From assembly GCA_036005125.1 (NCBI GenBank), contig DASYQV010000366.1, positions 1 to 8,995 on the forward strand: a stretch of 8,995 nt of DNA. The letters are read 5' to 3'. Shown here piece after piece: positions 1-6,126 of this stretch. The DNA is from DASYQV01 sp036005125 (lineage in GTDB: Bacteria > Acidobacteriota > Vicinamibacteria > Vicinamibacterales > UBA2999). Made by a program: the position numbers and the translations under genes. How positions within the stretch are numbered: the stretch's first letter is position 1; each line of letters opens with the position of its first letter. The notes beneath the pieces were generated by a model. That model saw only the letters and a list, made by a program, of their open reading frames with translations, searched no databases and had not been told where the DNA came from.

Positions 1-2
1 TT

Positions 3-46
3 CTGACCCCGGCCATCTTCCGGCTGACCTCGCATAGCCGGGTCAG
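3..46. repeat. Imperfect inverted repeat upstream of the nadA -10 element
   Basis: Arms CTGACCCCGGC (3-13) and GCCGGGTCAG (37-46) are complementary apart from one extra C. A competing inner pairing, CCGGCT (20-25) with AGCCGG (36-41), is also possible. The repeat ends seven bases before the TATAAT at 53-58, so it covers the place where a -35 element would sit. It could be the terminator hairpin of a gene lying left of the window, although no T-run follows, or a repressor site for nadA. What is seen is only the symmetry; the role is inference. Confidence 0.4.
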
Positions 47-52
47 GGGCGT

Positions 53-58
53 TATAAT
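53..58 (+). promoter_or_regulatory. Candidate -10 element for nadA
   Basis: A perfect TATAAT stands out in GC-rich sequence and predicts transcription from about position 65. I see no good -35 hexamer at 16-18 bp spacing (the 17-bp position reads TCGCAT) and no TGn extension, so if real the promoter would be weak or need an activator. It would leave a leader of about 100 nt before the preferred nadA start at 165. Confidence 0.45.
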
Positions 59-64
59 CCCGTC

Positions 65-164
65 AGACCAAGCTCCAGGGGCAATAGCTCAACGGTTGGA
101 GTTTGGCCTTTTTCATGTCCGCACTTTGCGAAATGTTTCACAAAGGGACGTGATTCCGGGTTTG
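65..164 (+). promoter_or_regulatory. Structured 5' leader of nadA (candidate cis-regulatory RNA)
   Basis: Two stem-loops can form. The first pairs CCAAGCTCCA (68-77) with TGGAGTTTGG (97-106): ten pairs including one G-U, around a 19-nt loop, starting almost at the predicted +1. The second pairs CTTTG (124-128) with CAAAG (141-145) and continues inward with GAA/TTC beyond a C-A mismatch, closing on an ATGT loop. The second stem takes in part of AAAGGG (142-147), the best Shine-Dalgarno-like sequence before nadA. Acidobacterial nadA genes are known to carry the NAD+-I riboswitch ('nadA motif'). I do not recognise that motif's conserved sequence here, so no riboswitch class is assigned. Confidence 0.35.
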
Positions 165-1301
165 ATGACCATGCTCATCCCCCTGCTGACCGAGTACGAG
201 AAGCAACACATCGGCGAACGTCAGGCGCTGCCTGAGAAGTACCTCGGCCTTTCCGACGCCGACATGGACGTTCGCATCGAGGCCGCGAAGGCAAAGCTCG
301 GCAAACGTCTCGTGATCCTCGGGCATCACTATCAGCGCGACGAAGTGATCAGGTTCGCCGACTACACCGGCGACTCGTTCAAGCTCGCGCGACAGATCGC
401 CTCGCGTCCCGATGCGGACTTCATTGTCTTCTGCGGTGTGCACTTCATGGCCGAAAGCGCGGATGTGCTGTGCGCTCCCCATCAGCAGGTCATTCTGCCG
501 GACCTCGCGGCAGGCTGTTCGATGGCCGACATGGCCGCTCCCGATCAGCTCGAGATGTGCTGGGAAGAGCTGACGCAGATGGGTATGACCGACGTCGTAC
601 CGGTGACGTACATCAACTCGGCCGCGGCGATCAAAGCTTTCGTCGGCGAGCGCGGCGGCACGGTCTGCACGTCATCGAACGCCGCGGCCACTCTCGAGTG
701 GGCCTTCGCACGCGGCGGGAAGACACTGTTCCTGCCGGATCAGCACCTGGGGCGCAACACCGCGTACAAGATGGGCATCCCGCTCGATGAGATGGTTGTC
801 TGGGATCCGAACGAGATCTTCGGCGGCCTGGACGTCGAGCAGGTCGCGCGCGCGAGGATGATCCTCTGGAAGGGCCATTGCTCGGTCCACACGCGGTTCG
901 GCGTGCAGCAGATTCGAAACATCCGCAAACAGCACCCCAGCGTGCGCGTGATCGTCCACCCCGAGGTGCCGTGGGAGGTCGTTCGGGAAGCGGACGACGA
1001 CGGCAGCACCGAGTACATCATCAAGCAGGTCAAGAGCGCGCCGGCGGGTTCCGTCTGGGCCGTAGGGACCGAGATTCACCTGGTGAATCGTCTCGCGCAG
1101 GAAGTTGCGCCGGACAAGACGGTGCTCTCGCTCGACCAGTTCGGCTGTCTCTGCTCGACCATGTTCCGGGTCTCGCCAAACCACCTGCTGTGGATCCTCG
1201 AGGAACTGATCGAGGATCGCGTCCACAACCGCATCGTCGTACCCGACCAGCAGAAGCACTGGAACCGGGTGGCGCTCGACCGGATGTTGTCCATCCACTG
1301 A
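165..1301 (+). CDS. nadA: Quinolinate synthase NadA
   Basis: NadA condenses iminoaspartate (from NadB) with dihydroxyacetone phosphate to give quinolinate in de novo NAD synthesis, using a cytosolic [4Fe-4S] cluster. From ATG 165 the product has 378 residues, the length of the longer Bacillus-type NadA. Visible motifs are GHHYQRDE (53-60), GDSF (69-72), GVHFMAESAD (91-100), PDQHLGRNTA (191-200) and HPEVPW (265-270). The three expected cluster cysteines fit Cys118 (AAGCS), Cys239 (KGHCS) and Cys328 or Cys330 (FGCLCSTM). The reading frame is open upstream, with TTG at 96 and GTG at 150. I prefer ATG 165 because TTG 96 lies inside a predicted leader hairpin and the family's N-terminus aligns naturally from here. 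The SD spacing is poor for every candidate start, so the start is uncertain. No nadB or nadC is in view. The product call is secure. Confidence 0.95.
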   Translation: MTMLIPLLTEYEKQHIGERQALPEKYLGLSDADMDVRIEAAKAKLGKRLVILGHHYQRDEVIRFADYTGDSFKLARQIASRPDADFIVFCGVHFMAESADVLCAPHQQVILPDLAAGCSMADMAAPDQLEMCWEELTQMGMTDVVPVTYINSAAAIKAFVGERGGTVCTSSNAAATLEWAFARGGKTLFLPDQHLGRNTAYKMGIPLDEMVVWDPNEIFGGLDVEQVARARMILWKGHCSVHTRFGVQQIRNIRKQHPSVRVIVHPEVPWEVVREADDDGSTEYIIKQVKSAPAGSVWAVGTEIHLVNRLAQEVAPDKTVLSLDQFGCLCSTMFRVSPNHLLWILEELIEDRVHNRIVVPDQQKHWNRVALDRMLSIH

Positions 1302-1320
1302 TCCGGAACGTCCTCGTCCG

Positions 1321-1350
1321 TTGTAATCCACGCGCCTTTCTGAGTACGAT
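1321..1350 (+). promoter_or_regulatory. Possible sodA promoter
   Basis: TTGTAA (1321-1326) and TACGAT (1345-1350) are 18 bp apart and could serve as -35 and -10 in the 93-bp gap between nadA and sodA. The -10 lies inside the inverted repeat at 1341-1363. Both hexamers are imperfect; sodA could also be read through from nadA, since no terminator is visible after the nadA stop. Confidence 0.3.
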
Positions 1351-1363
1351 CGTTCGTTACTCA
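1341..1363. repeat. Inverted repeat upstream of sodA (possible operator)
   Basis: TGAGTACGA (1341-1349) pairs with TCGTTACTCA (1354-1363) around a TCGT loop, with one extra T in the right arm. It has no T-run, so it is not a normal intrinsic terminator for nadA. Its place over the candidate -10 and 21 bp before the SD suits a repressor site controlling sodA. I do not recognise it as a Fur, SoxR or other named box. Confidence 0.35.
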
Positions 1364-1394
1364 CAGGCAGGTTCTCACCGACGAGGAGGAACTC

Positions 1395-2003
1395 ATGGCG
1401 CACGAACTGCCCAAGCTCCCCTACGACTTCGCCGCGCTCGAGCCGCACATCGACGCGCAGACGATGCAGATTCATCATGGAAAGCACCATCAGGCGTACA
1501 TCAACAACCTCAATACAGCGCTGGAGAAACATCCCGACCTTCAGAGCAAGAGCGTCGAGGAGTTGTGCCGCGGCATCAACAGCGTTCCCGAAGCCATTCG
1601 CACTGCTGTCCGCAACAATGGCGGCGGCCACTGGAACCACAGCCAATTCTGGAAGTGGATGGGGCCTGGTGCCGGCGGTGCGCCGACCGGCGCCCTGGGA
1701 AGCGCGATCAACTCCGCATTCGGGAGCTTCGACAAGTTCAAGGAAGAGTTTGCGAAAGCAGCTGTTGGGCGGTTCGGCAGCGGTTGGGCATGGCTGATCG
1801 ATGAAGGCGGCAAGCTGTCAATCGTTAGCACACCGAACCAGGACAACCCGTTGATGGAAGGCAAGCGGCCGATCCTCGGCATCGACGTCTGGGAGCATGC
1901 CTACTATTTGAAATACCAGAACCGCCGGCCAGATTACGTCTCCGCGTGGTGGAACGTCGTGAACTGGAACGAAGTGAGCAAGGGCCTGGGCGCGAGGACG
2001 TAA
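1395..2003 (+). CDS. sodA: Superoxide dismutase, Mn-type of the Fe/Mn family
   Basis: The enzyme dismutates superoxide to hydrogen peroxide and oxygen. The 202-residue length is normal for the family. All four metal ligands are present: His27 (MQIHHGKHH), His82 (NHSQFW), Asp164 and His168 (DVWEHAYYL). The active-site glutamine sits in the C-terminal half (STPNQD, Gln149), with glycine in the GGGHW stretch where Fe-SODs carry theirs; this pattern points to Mn or cambialistic use. There is no signal peptide, so it should be cytosolic. AGGAGG (1384-1389) five bases before ATG is the strongest ribosome site in the window and suggests high expression. The stop is followed after only seven bases by the next gene's GTG, so the two are probably co-transcribed. 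Metal preference is inferred from motifs only. Confidence 0.96.
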   Translation: MAHELPKLPYDFAALEPHIDAQTMQIHHGKHHQAYINNLNTALEKHPDLQSKSVEELCRGINSVPEAIRTAVRNNGGGHWNHSQFWKWMGPGAGGAPTGALGSAINSAFGSFDKFKEEFAKAAVGRFGSGWAWLIDEGGKLSIVSTPNQDNPLMEGKRPILGIDVWEHAYYLKYQNRRPDYVSAWWNVVNWNEVSKGLGART

Positions 2004-2010
2004 GGCTCGG

Positions 2011-2808
2011 GTGTCCGCCGTCGTCTACCTGTTCCTGGCGCATCTGGGAGTAGGTATTGCGTTCACGCTCCTGATCGTCTCGCGGCAAGCGGGCGTCAAG
2101 TTCTTCCGATTCAATGCCGGCCTCGCCGCGGCGCTGATTGCCGCGGCGCTGGCGTTCCGGCCGGGTGAAGGCGCGGCCGCTGCGCAGGTCGCAAACCGAG
2201 GGAGTCTCACTGCGCTCGGCATCGCGCTGGCCTGCCTGGCCCTCTACTGGATCATTGCCGGCCGCGTGTGGGCTTGGCTTCGTCCCCCGCTTGCATCGAT
2301 TGCGTCTATCGCGGGCGGCACCGCTGTCGTGCTTCATGGGCTCGCGGCGGCCCGGCCCGTGTCTGGGCCGACATGGACCGCACTGAGCGCGATCAGCTCA
2401 TCGGCCCTCCTCGGTGGAACGTGCACATCCATGGTGCTCGGCCACTGGTATCTCGTGCTGCCGTCGCTCGAGGTCGGGCACTTGCAGCGGCTCGTTCGAT
2501 ATCACCTCGTGACGCTGGCGATCCGCATCGTCATCGTCGCCATCGTTCTCGTCCTCGCTCGTGAGATGCCGCTTGCGACGGGGCAATCGCTGATGCGGTA
2601 TATCAGCTCGGTCGGCGGCATCTTTTTCTGGCAACGCGTGTTGTTCGGTCTGGCGGCGCCGGCGGTGCTGGGATATCTGACGTGGGAGACGGCAAAGATT
2701 CGGTCGACGCAGTCTGCCACGGGCATTCTTTACGTGGATCTCTTCACGGTCGTGGTCGGGGAGATGTTGGCGAATTACGTTCTGCTGTCGACGGGGCTGG
2801 CGGTGTGA
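2011..2808 (+). CDS. Multi-pass membrane protein of unknown function
   Basis: I do not recognise the family. The 265-residue product is almost entirely hydrophobic, with about eight likely transmembrane helices near residues 2-23, 35-49, 66-85, 93-112, 122-149, 166-183, 202-224 and 235-262. Histidines 11, 109, 145 (in GHWYLVLPSL), 157 and 165 lie in or near membrane segments and could in principle bind haem or quinone, as in cytochrome-type membrane anchors; that is speculation. The last helix has a distinctive start, QSATGILYVDLF (234-245). The GTG start is preceded by AAGG with five-base spacing and lies seven bases after the sodA stop. The 3' end meets the next gene directly, so a sodA-led operon is likely. 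No frameshift or truncation is visible. Confidence 0.75.
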   Translation: MSAVVYLFLAHLGVGIAFTLLIVSRQAGVKFFRFNAGLAAALIAAALAFRPGEGAAAAQVANRGSLTALGIALACLALYWIIAGRVWAWLRPPLASIASIAGGTAVVLHGLAAARPVSGPTWTALSAISSSALLGGTCTSMVLGHWYLVLPSLEVGHLQRLVRYHLVTLAIRIVIVAIVLVLAREMPLATGQSLMRYISSVGGIFFWQRVLFGLAAPAVLGYLTWETAKIRSTQSATGILYVDLFTVVVGEMLANYVLLSTGLAV

Positions 2809-2813
2809 GAGCG

Positions 2814-3278
2814 ATGCACATCACGGCGCGGTGCCCGGGGTGCAACGCGGCGCTGCCGTTTACGGCGGGCGGCCCTCAGACGGCGATCACATGCGGCGGA
2901 TGCGGCCGCGAGATTCCGCTCGAGCTCAGCGAGGCGGTCACATCCGACGAGCGCGTGGATCGGTGTCCCGTCTGCGCCGGCCGCGACTTCTACGTTCGCA
3001 AGGACTTCGATCCGAAAATGGGCCTGGCGCTGGTGGTCGCCGGCGCGCTTGTCAGCGCTCTTTTCTACTGGTTCAAGCAGGACTTGATCGCGTATTCGGT
3101 CCTGGCGGCCGCCGTCTTGATCGATCTTGTGATCTATCGACGCCTCCGCGACCTCACTGTCTGCTACCGGTGTCATGCCGAGTTCCGCGGCTCCTACGAG
3201 CGGACCGCCGGCGCGTTCGACTTGCACACGGCAGATCTGCTCGAACCGGAATGGGAACGGAAGATCGGCCGGCGCTGA
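2814..3278 (+). CDS. Small membrane protein with four CxxC zinc-ribbon knuckles
   Basis: This 154-residue protein is not one I can name. It has CxxC pairs at Cys7/10 and Cys27/30 (a compact zinc ribbon), a third at Cys51/54 and a fourth at Cys117/120. Between the third and fourth are two probable transmembrane helices (about 69-87 and 90-108) joined by a very short turn, so both CxxC halves should face the same side, probably the cytoplasm. The third and fourth pairs could then form one split zinc site; that is inference. The ATG at 2814 lies five bases past the preceding stop. A GTG at 2805 overlaps that stop as GTGA and would add three residues; either start is possible. Tight packing with the membrane protein gene suggests shared function. 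Confidence 0.72.
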   Translation: MHITARCPGCNAALPFTAGGPQTAITCGGCGREIPLELSEAVTSDERVDRCPVCAGRDFYVRKDFDPKMGLALVVAGALVSALFYWFKQDLIAYSVLAAAVLIDLVIYRRLRDLTVCYRCHAEFRGSYERTAGAFDLHTADLLEPEWERKIGRR

Positions 3279-3331
3279 TCACGCCAACCGGCGGATAGAC
3301 GCGTTCGGCGTACATCGATAGGATTTGAGCC

Positions 3332-4303
3332 ATGGACGTCAGCACCCTGCCGCTCGCGCGGCAGCAGATTGTCGATCGTCGTGGAAAGCTGGAGGCGGCG
3401 GTTACCGCGCTTGGTCCGCGCCCGGAGCTCGTCCAACTGCTCGCCGAGGTTGACGCGGCGCTGGGGCGTCTCGATCTTGGCACGTACGGCTTGTGCGAAA
3501 CCTGCCACGAACCGGTCGAGGCCGATCGTCTGCTCGCCGATCCGCTCACACGGTTTTGTCTCGATCATCTTACGCCGGTCGAGCAGCGCGCTCTCGAACA
3601 CGACCTCGAGCTCGCCACGCGCATCCAGCGTGGATTGCTGCCCAACCCGGCCCAGACGCTCGACGGCTGGGAGTTCGCCTACCACTATCAGCCTGCGCGG
3701 ATTGTCAGCGGAGACTATTGCGACGTCATCGGGGCGGATGGAGCGACGTATTTTCTCCTCGGCGATGTCAGCGGAAAGGGCGTCGCCGCCTCCATGCTGA
3801 TGTCGCACCTGCATGCGATGGTGCGCGCGCTCATATCGGTTGGATTGCCGCTCGCCACACTGATGGAGCGTGCGAGCCGCGTGTTCTGCGAGAGCACGCT
3901 TCCGATGCATTACGCGACGCTCGTGTGCGGTCGTGCCACGGCGGATGGCGAGGTCGAGATCTGCAACGCTGGTCATGTGCCGCCACTCGTGATTCGTGAG
4001 GACGGTGTCAGACTGCTCGAGGCGAACGGGCTGCCGGTCGGGTTGTTCTCCGCTGAGCGGTTCGCGCCAGAACGGCTGCGGCTCGCTTCCGGAGAGTCGC
4101 TTGTGCTCTGCACCGACGGCGTAACCGAAGCCGTGGACGCCCAAGATCGCGAGTATGGCTTGAACCGCCTGAGCGCCGTCGCGTGCGAGCGCACCGGCCT
4201 GGGTGTTCACGACCTCGTGAAGGCCTGGGTCCGCGACCTGACCGAGCACTGCAGTGCCGCGCCATTGGACGACGTGACGATCATGGTGGTCCGGCGCCGC
4301 TAA
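3332..4303 (+). CDS. SpoIIE/RsbU-type PP2C phosphatase with N-terminal DksA/TraR-like zinc finger
   Basis: The C-terminal two thirds (about 90-322) is a PPM/SpoIIE serine/threonine phosphatase domain. It shows SGDYCD (126-131), LGDVSGKG (143-150), NAGH (212-215), TDGVTEA (261-267) and DDVTIMVV (313-320), which supply the metal-binding aspartates. RATRIQRGLLP-like sequence (95-104) matches the entry of RsbU-type domains. Such enzymes dephosphorylate anti-anti-sigma factors in partner-switching; the substrate here is unknown and no anti-sigma gene is in view. Residues about 40-80 match the DksA/TraR finger pattern (LDLGTYGLCETC, then FCLDH) with ligands Cys55, Cys58, Cys76 and His79, so the usual fourth cysteine is histidine. 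There is no receiver, GAF, PAS or transmembrane segment. AGGA at 3320-3323 is eight bases before the ATG. The gene follows the CxxC protein after 53 bp, probably in the same operon. Confidence 0.88.
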   Translation: MDVSTLPLARQQIVDRRGKLEAAVTALGPRPELVQLLAEVDAALGRLDLGTYGLCETCHEPVEADRLLADPLTRFCLDHLTPVEQRALEHDLELATRIQRGLLPNPAQTLDGWEFAYHYQPARIVSGDYCDVIGADGATYFLLGDVSGKGVAASMLMSHLHAMVRALISVGLPLATLMERASRVFCESTLPMHYATLVCGRATADGEVEICNAGHVPPLVIREDGVRLLEANGLPVGLFSAERFAPERLRLASGESLVLCTDGVTEAVDAQDREYGLNRLSAVACERTGLGVHDLVKAWVRDLTEHCSAAPLDDVTIMVVRRR

Positions 4304-4316
4304 AACCCTTTGAGGA

Positions 4317-4350
4317 CCGGAAACTTGACCTTACAGGGTCAAGTTTCCGG
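4317..4350. terminator. Perfect 14-bp inverted repeat between convergent genes (likely bidirectional terminator)
   Basis: CCGGAAACTTGACC (4317-4330) and GGTCAAGTTTCCGG (4337-4350) are perfectly complementary around a six-base loop, TTACAG. It starts 14 bp after the phosphatase stop and lies in the gap to the convergent moeA gene. Neither strand has a T-run next to the stem, so termination of the standard intrinsic type is doubtful. It could instead be a 3'-end-protecting hairpin or a dispersed palindromic repeat. Confidence 0.5.
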
Positions 4351-4368
4351 GTGCTCAAGTGAACTCGA

Positions 4369-4400
4369 GCGGGCCGAGGCCTCTTGGGCCGGAGGCCCGC
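4369..4400. repeat. Second inverted repeat in the convergent intergenic region, touching the moeA stop codon
   Basis: GCGGGCC (4369-4375) and GGCCCGC (4394-4400) are perfect complements around an 18-base centre. The centre includes the palindrome GAGGCCTC (4376-4383), and an alternative short hairpin GGGCC-GGA-GGCCC can form at 4386-4398. GGGCCGAGGCC and GGGCCGGAGGCC are near-identical neighbouring units, so part of the symmetry may come from a small duplication. The right arm includes the last base of the moeA stop codon. It is probably part of the moeA 3' end signal. Confidence 0.45.
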
Positions 4401-5620
4401 TAAAACAATTTCACTTCGACAATCTCGCCCTTCTCGACGATGTCTGTGTGGGTAGGGATCTCGATATATCCGTCCGCGCGCGACATGCTCGTGATGTCGC
4501 CCGACGCCTTGAACGCAGGCAGCGCTACACCGTCGACGATGCGCACGGTATAGAACTGATGTCGTCCGGTCGTGGATACGATGCGTTGGCCGAGAGGAAC
4601 GGTCATGGAGCGCAGACGGTACACGGGCAGATGCGCCATGCGGCGCAGCACCGGCACGAGAAGCATGTACGCATTCGACAGACACGACGTCGGATAGCCC
4701 GGCATACCGAACACGAGCTTGCCCCTGACGACACCGAAGGCCGTAGGCTTGCCCGGCTTCACGGCAATACCGTGAAAGAGGACCTCTCCCTTCTGTGCGA
4801 TCACATCCAGAATGAGGTCACGCTCCCCGACCGAGCTGCCGCCCGAAAAGACGAGCAGGTCGGCTTCGAGACATTCGTCAACCGCGCGTGAGAGGTCGTC
4901 GATCGTGTCGATGACTGTCCGGTGCGGCTCCGGAAGGCCTCCGTGCTCCGCGACGATCGACGTCAGCGTGAACTTGTTGATGTCGTAGATCTGACCGGGC
5001 GCGAGCGGCTCACCAGGATCGACGATTTCGTTGCCCGTGGAGAGGATGGCCACACGCGGTCGAGCGTAGACCTCGAGCTCCGTCGTACCGATCGCTGCGA
5101 GCGCGCCAACGCGGCTCGCGTTCAGCAGCTCGCCGGAGGTGAGCACCGGCTGACCGGCGGTCAGATCGGCGCCCTGTCGACCGACGTACTGGCGAGGGAA
5201 CACGGGCGTGAAGATGCGAATCATGCCCGTCGAATCCTTGTCGGTCTCTTCCACCATGACCACCGCGTCTGCGCCGACAGGCATCGGCGCGCCGGTCGCG
5301 ACCTCGGTGCACTGGCCCGCGCCGACCTCCCGCGACGGTACTTGCCCCGTGAAGACCTGCTCGAGACATTCGAGCACCTTCGGCTCGTAGCGGCTCGCGC
5401 CGAACGTGTCCTCGGCGCGGACTGCATAGCCGTCCATGGCGGCCCGCGAGAATGGCGGCACGTCGAATGGTGCGATGATGTCGCGCGCCACCACACGGCC
5501 GTTCGCGTCCCGAAGCGGCACGCGCTCGGTCCACGTCAGGGGCTTCACCTGCGCGTCAATCAGCGCACGTGCCTCGTCGAGCGGGATCGTTTCGCGGATG
5601 GGACGCATCTTCGTGGTCAT
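4400..5620 (-). CDS. moeA: Molybdopterin molybdenumtransferase MoeA
   Basis: MoeA uses adenylated molybdopterin from the MogA/MoaB-type partner and inserts molybdate to complete the molybdenum cofactor in the cytosol. At 406 residues it has the normal MoeA/gephyrin-E length. Motifs in order are PPFSRAAMDGYAVRA (55-69, with Asp63), ATGAPMPVGADAVV (108-121), STGNEI (194-199), SGGSSVGERD (259-268, with Asp268), AVKPGKPTAFG (286-296, with Lys288 and Lys291) and FGMPGYPTSC (304-313). These match the residues known to matter in E. coli MoeA, so the enzyme looks intact. Its ATG shares ATGA with the stop of the upstream moaB-like gene, so the two are translationally coupled and read from one promoter. 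The gene ends in a palindrome facing the phosphatase gene. No molybdoenzyme gene is in the window. Confidence 0.96.
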   Translation of the reverse strand: MTTKMRPIRETIPLDEARALIDAQVKPLTWTERVPLRDANGRVVARDIIAPFDVPPFSRAAMDGYAVRAEDTFGASRYEPKVLECLEQVFTGQVPSREVGAGQCTEVATGAPMPVGADAVVMVEETDKDSTGMIRIFTPVFPRQYVGRQGADLTAGQPVLTSGELLNASRVGALAAIGTTELEVYARPRVAILSTGNEIVDPGEPLAPGQIYDINKFTLTSIVAEHGGLPEPHRTVIDTIDDLSRAVDECLEADLLVFSGGSSVGERDLILDVIAQKGEVLFHGIAVKPGKPTAFGVVRGKLVFGMPGYPTSCLSNAYMLLVPVLRRMAHLPVYRLRSMTVPLGQRIVSTTGRHQFYTVRIVDGVALPAFKASGDITSMSRADGYIEIPTHTDIVEKGEIVEVKLF

Positions 5621-6120
5621 TTGGATACCTGTTGTACCACGTGCCCCAGCTCGGGAATCACGAGGCGCGTCAGCGCCAGTCGCACGGCGTTCTCCGATCC
5701 CGGCAGCACGAAAATCGCCTTTCGAGCCGCAGTTCCGGCAATGGCCCGGCTCAGCATCGCGGCTGGACCGATTTCCTGGAAGCTGAGCATGCGGAACAGC
5801 TCGCCAAATCCATCCAACCGCTTCTCGAGCAGCCGATCGATCGCCTCGAACGTGCCGTCACGCGAGGTAATGCCGGTGCCACCGGTGGTGATGACGACCT
5901 GCACACTCGAATCGGCAAGCTGCGCCTGCACGGCCGACCTCACCTGGTCGGGCTCGTCGCGGACGATCGCGTGCGAGGCAACTTCATGGCCCGCCTCCGC
6001 CAGGAGCTCGCGGATTGCGCGGCCGCTCGAATCGGTGTCCGGCGTGCGCGTGTCGCTCACGGTGAGGACGAAGCAGCGGACGGTATGAGGCGCCTGCCGT
6101 TTGTGCTCGAGCTGGCTCAC
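5617..6120 (-). CDS. moaB: MoaB/MogA-family molybdopterin adenylyltransferase
   Basis: The protein should activate molybdopterin by adenylation before MoeA-dependent metal insertion. It has 167 residues, the size of MoaB. Visible motifs are TVSDTRTPDTDSSG (20-33), TTGGTGITSRD (78-88, containing the MPT-binding loop and Asp88), GFGELFR (104-110), SRAIAG (124-129) and LPGSENAV (139-146). The family splits into MogA and MoaB; the TVSDTRT and GFGE pattern favours MoaB, which does the MogA job in many bacteria lacking mogA. The start is GTG at 6120 and no Shine-Dalgarno precedes it. TATAAT ends six bases before the GTG, so the mRNA is probably leaderless. The stop overlaps moeA by four bases. Confidence 0.92.
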   Translation of the reverse strand: MSQLEHKRQAPHTVRCFVLTVSDTRTPDTDSSGRAIRELLAEAGHEVASHAIVRDEPDQVRSAVQAQLADSSVQVVITTGGTGITSRDGTFEAIDRLLEKRLDGFGELFRMLSFQEIGPAAMLSRAIAGTAARKAIFVLPGSENAVRLALTRLVIPELGHVVQQVSK

Positions 6121-6126
6121 AGCCGA

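Noticed and set aside
78..153. A complete tRNA gene.
   Set aside because: There is a D-arm-like segment but no anticodon arm, no T-arm consensus and no 3' strand complementary to GGGGCAA.
3..164. The nadA reading frame is open back to position 3, so the protein could be longer or fused to something upstream.
   Set aside because: The translated stretch has no recognisable similarity, crosses a perfect TATAAT and a strong hairpin, and part of it is simply a translated tRNA-like sequence. The NadA homology fits a start at 165.
672..1646. Long minus-strand open frame opposite nadA and sodA.
   Set aside because: It is rich in Arg, Val and Asp, lacks any motif and crosses two convincing plus-strand genes. 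This is typical of antisense frames in GC-rich DNA.
3194..4249. Minus-strand open frame of 351 codons opposite the phosphatase gene.
   Set aside because: It covers a gene with full PP2C motifs and shows only low-complexity Arg/Gln/Glu-rich translation.
4304..4399. A small gene between the phosphatase and moeA genes.
   Set aside because: The interval is filled by two palindromes and has no start codon with a ribosome site and a plausible frame.
4922..6088. Plus-strand open frame of 388 codons opposite moeA and the moaB-like gene.
   Set aside because: It spans two well-conserved minus-strand genes and their overlap; the translation has no domain.
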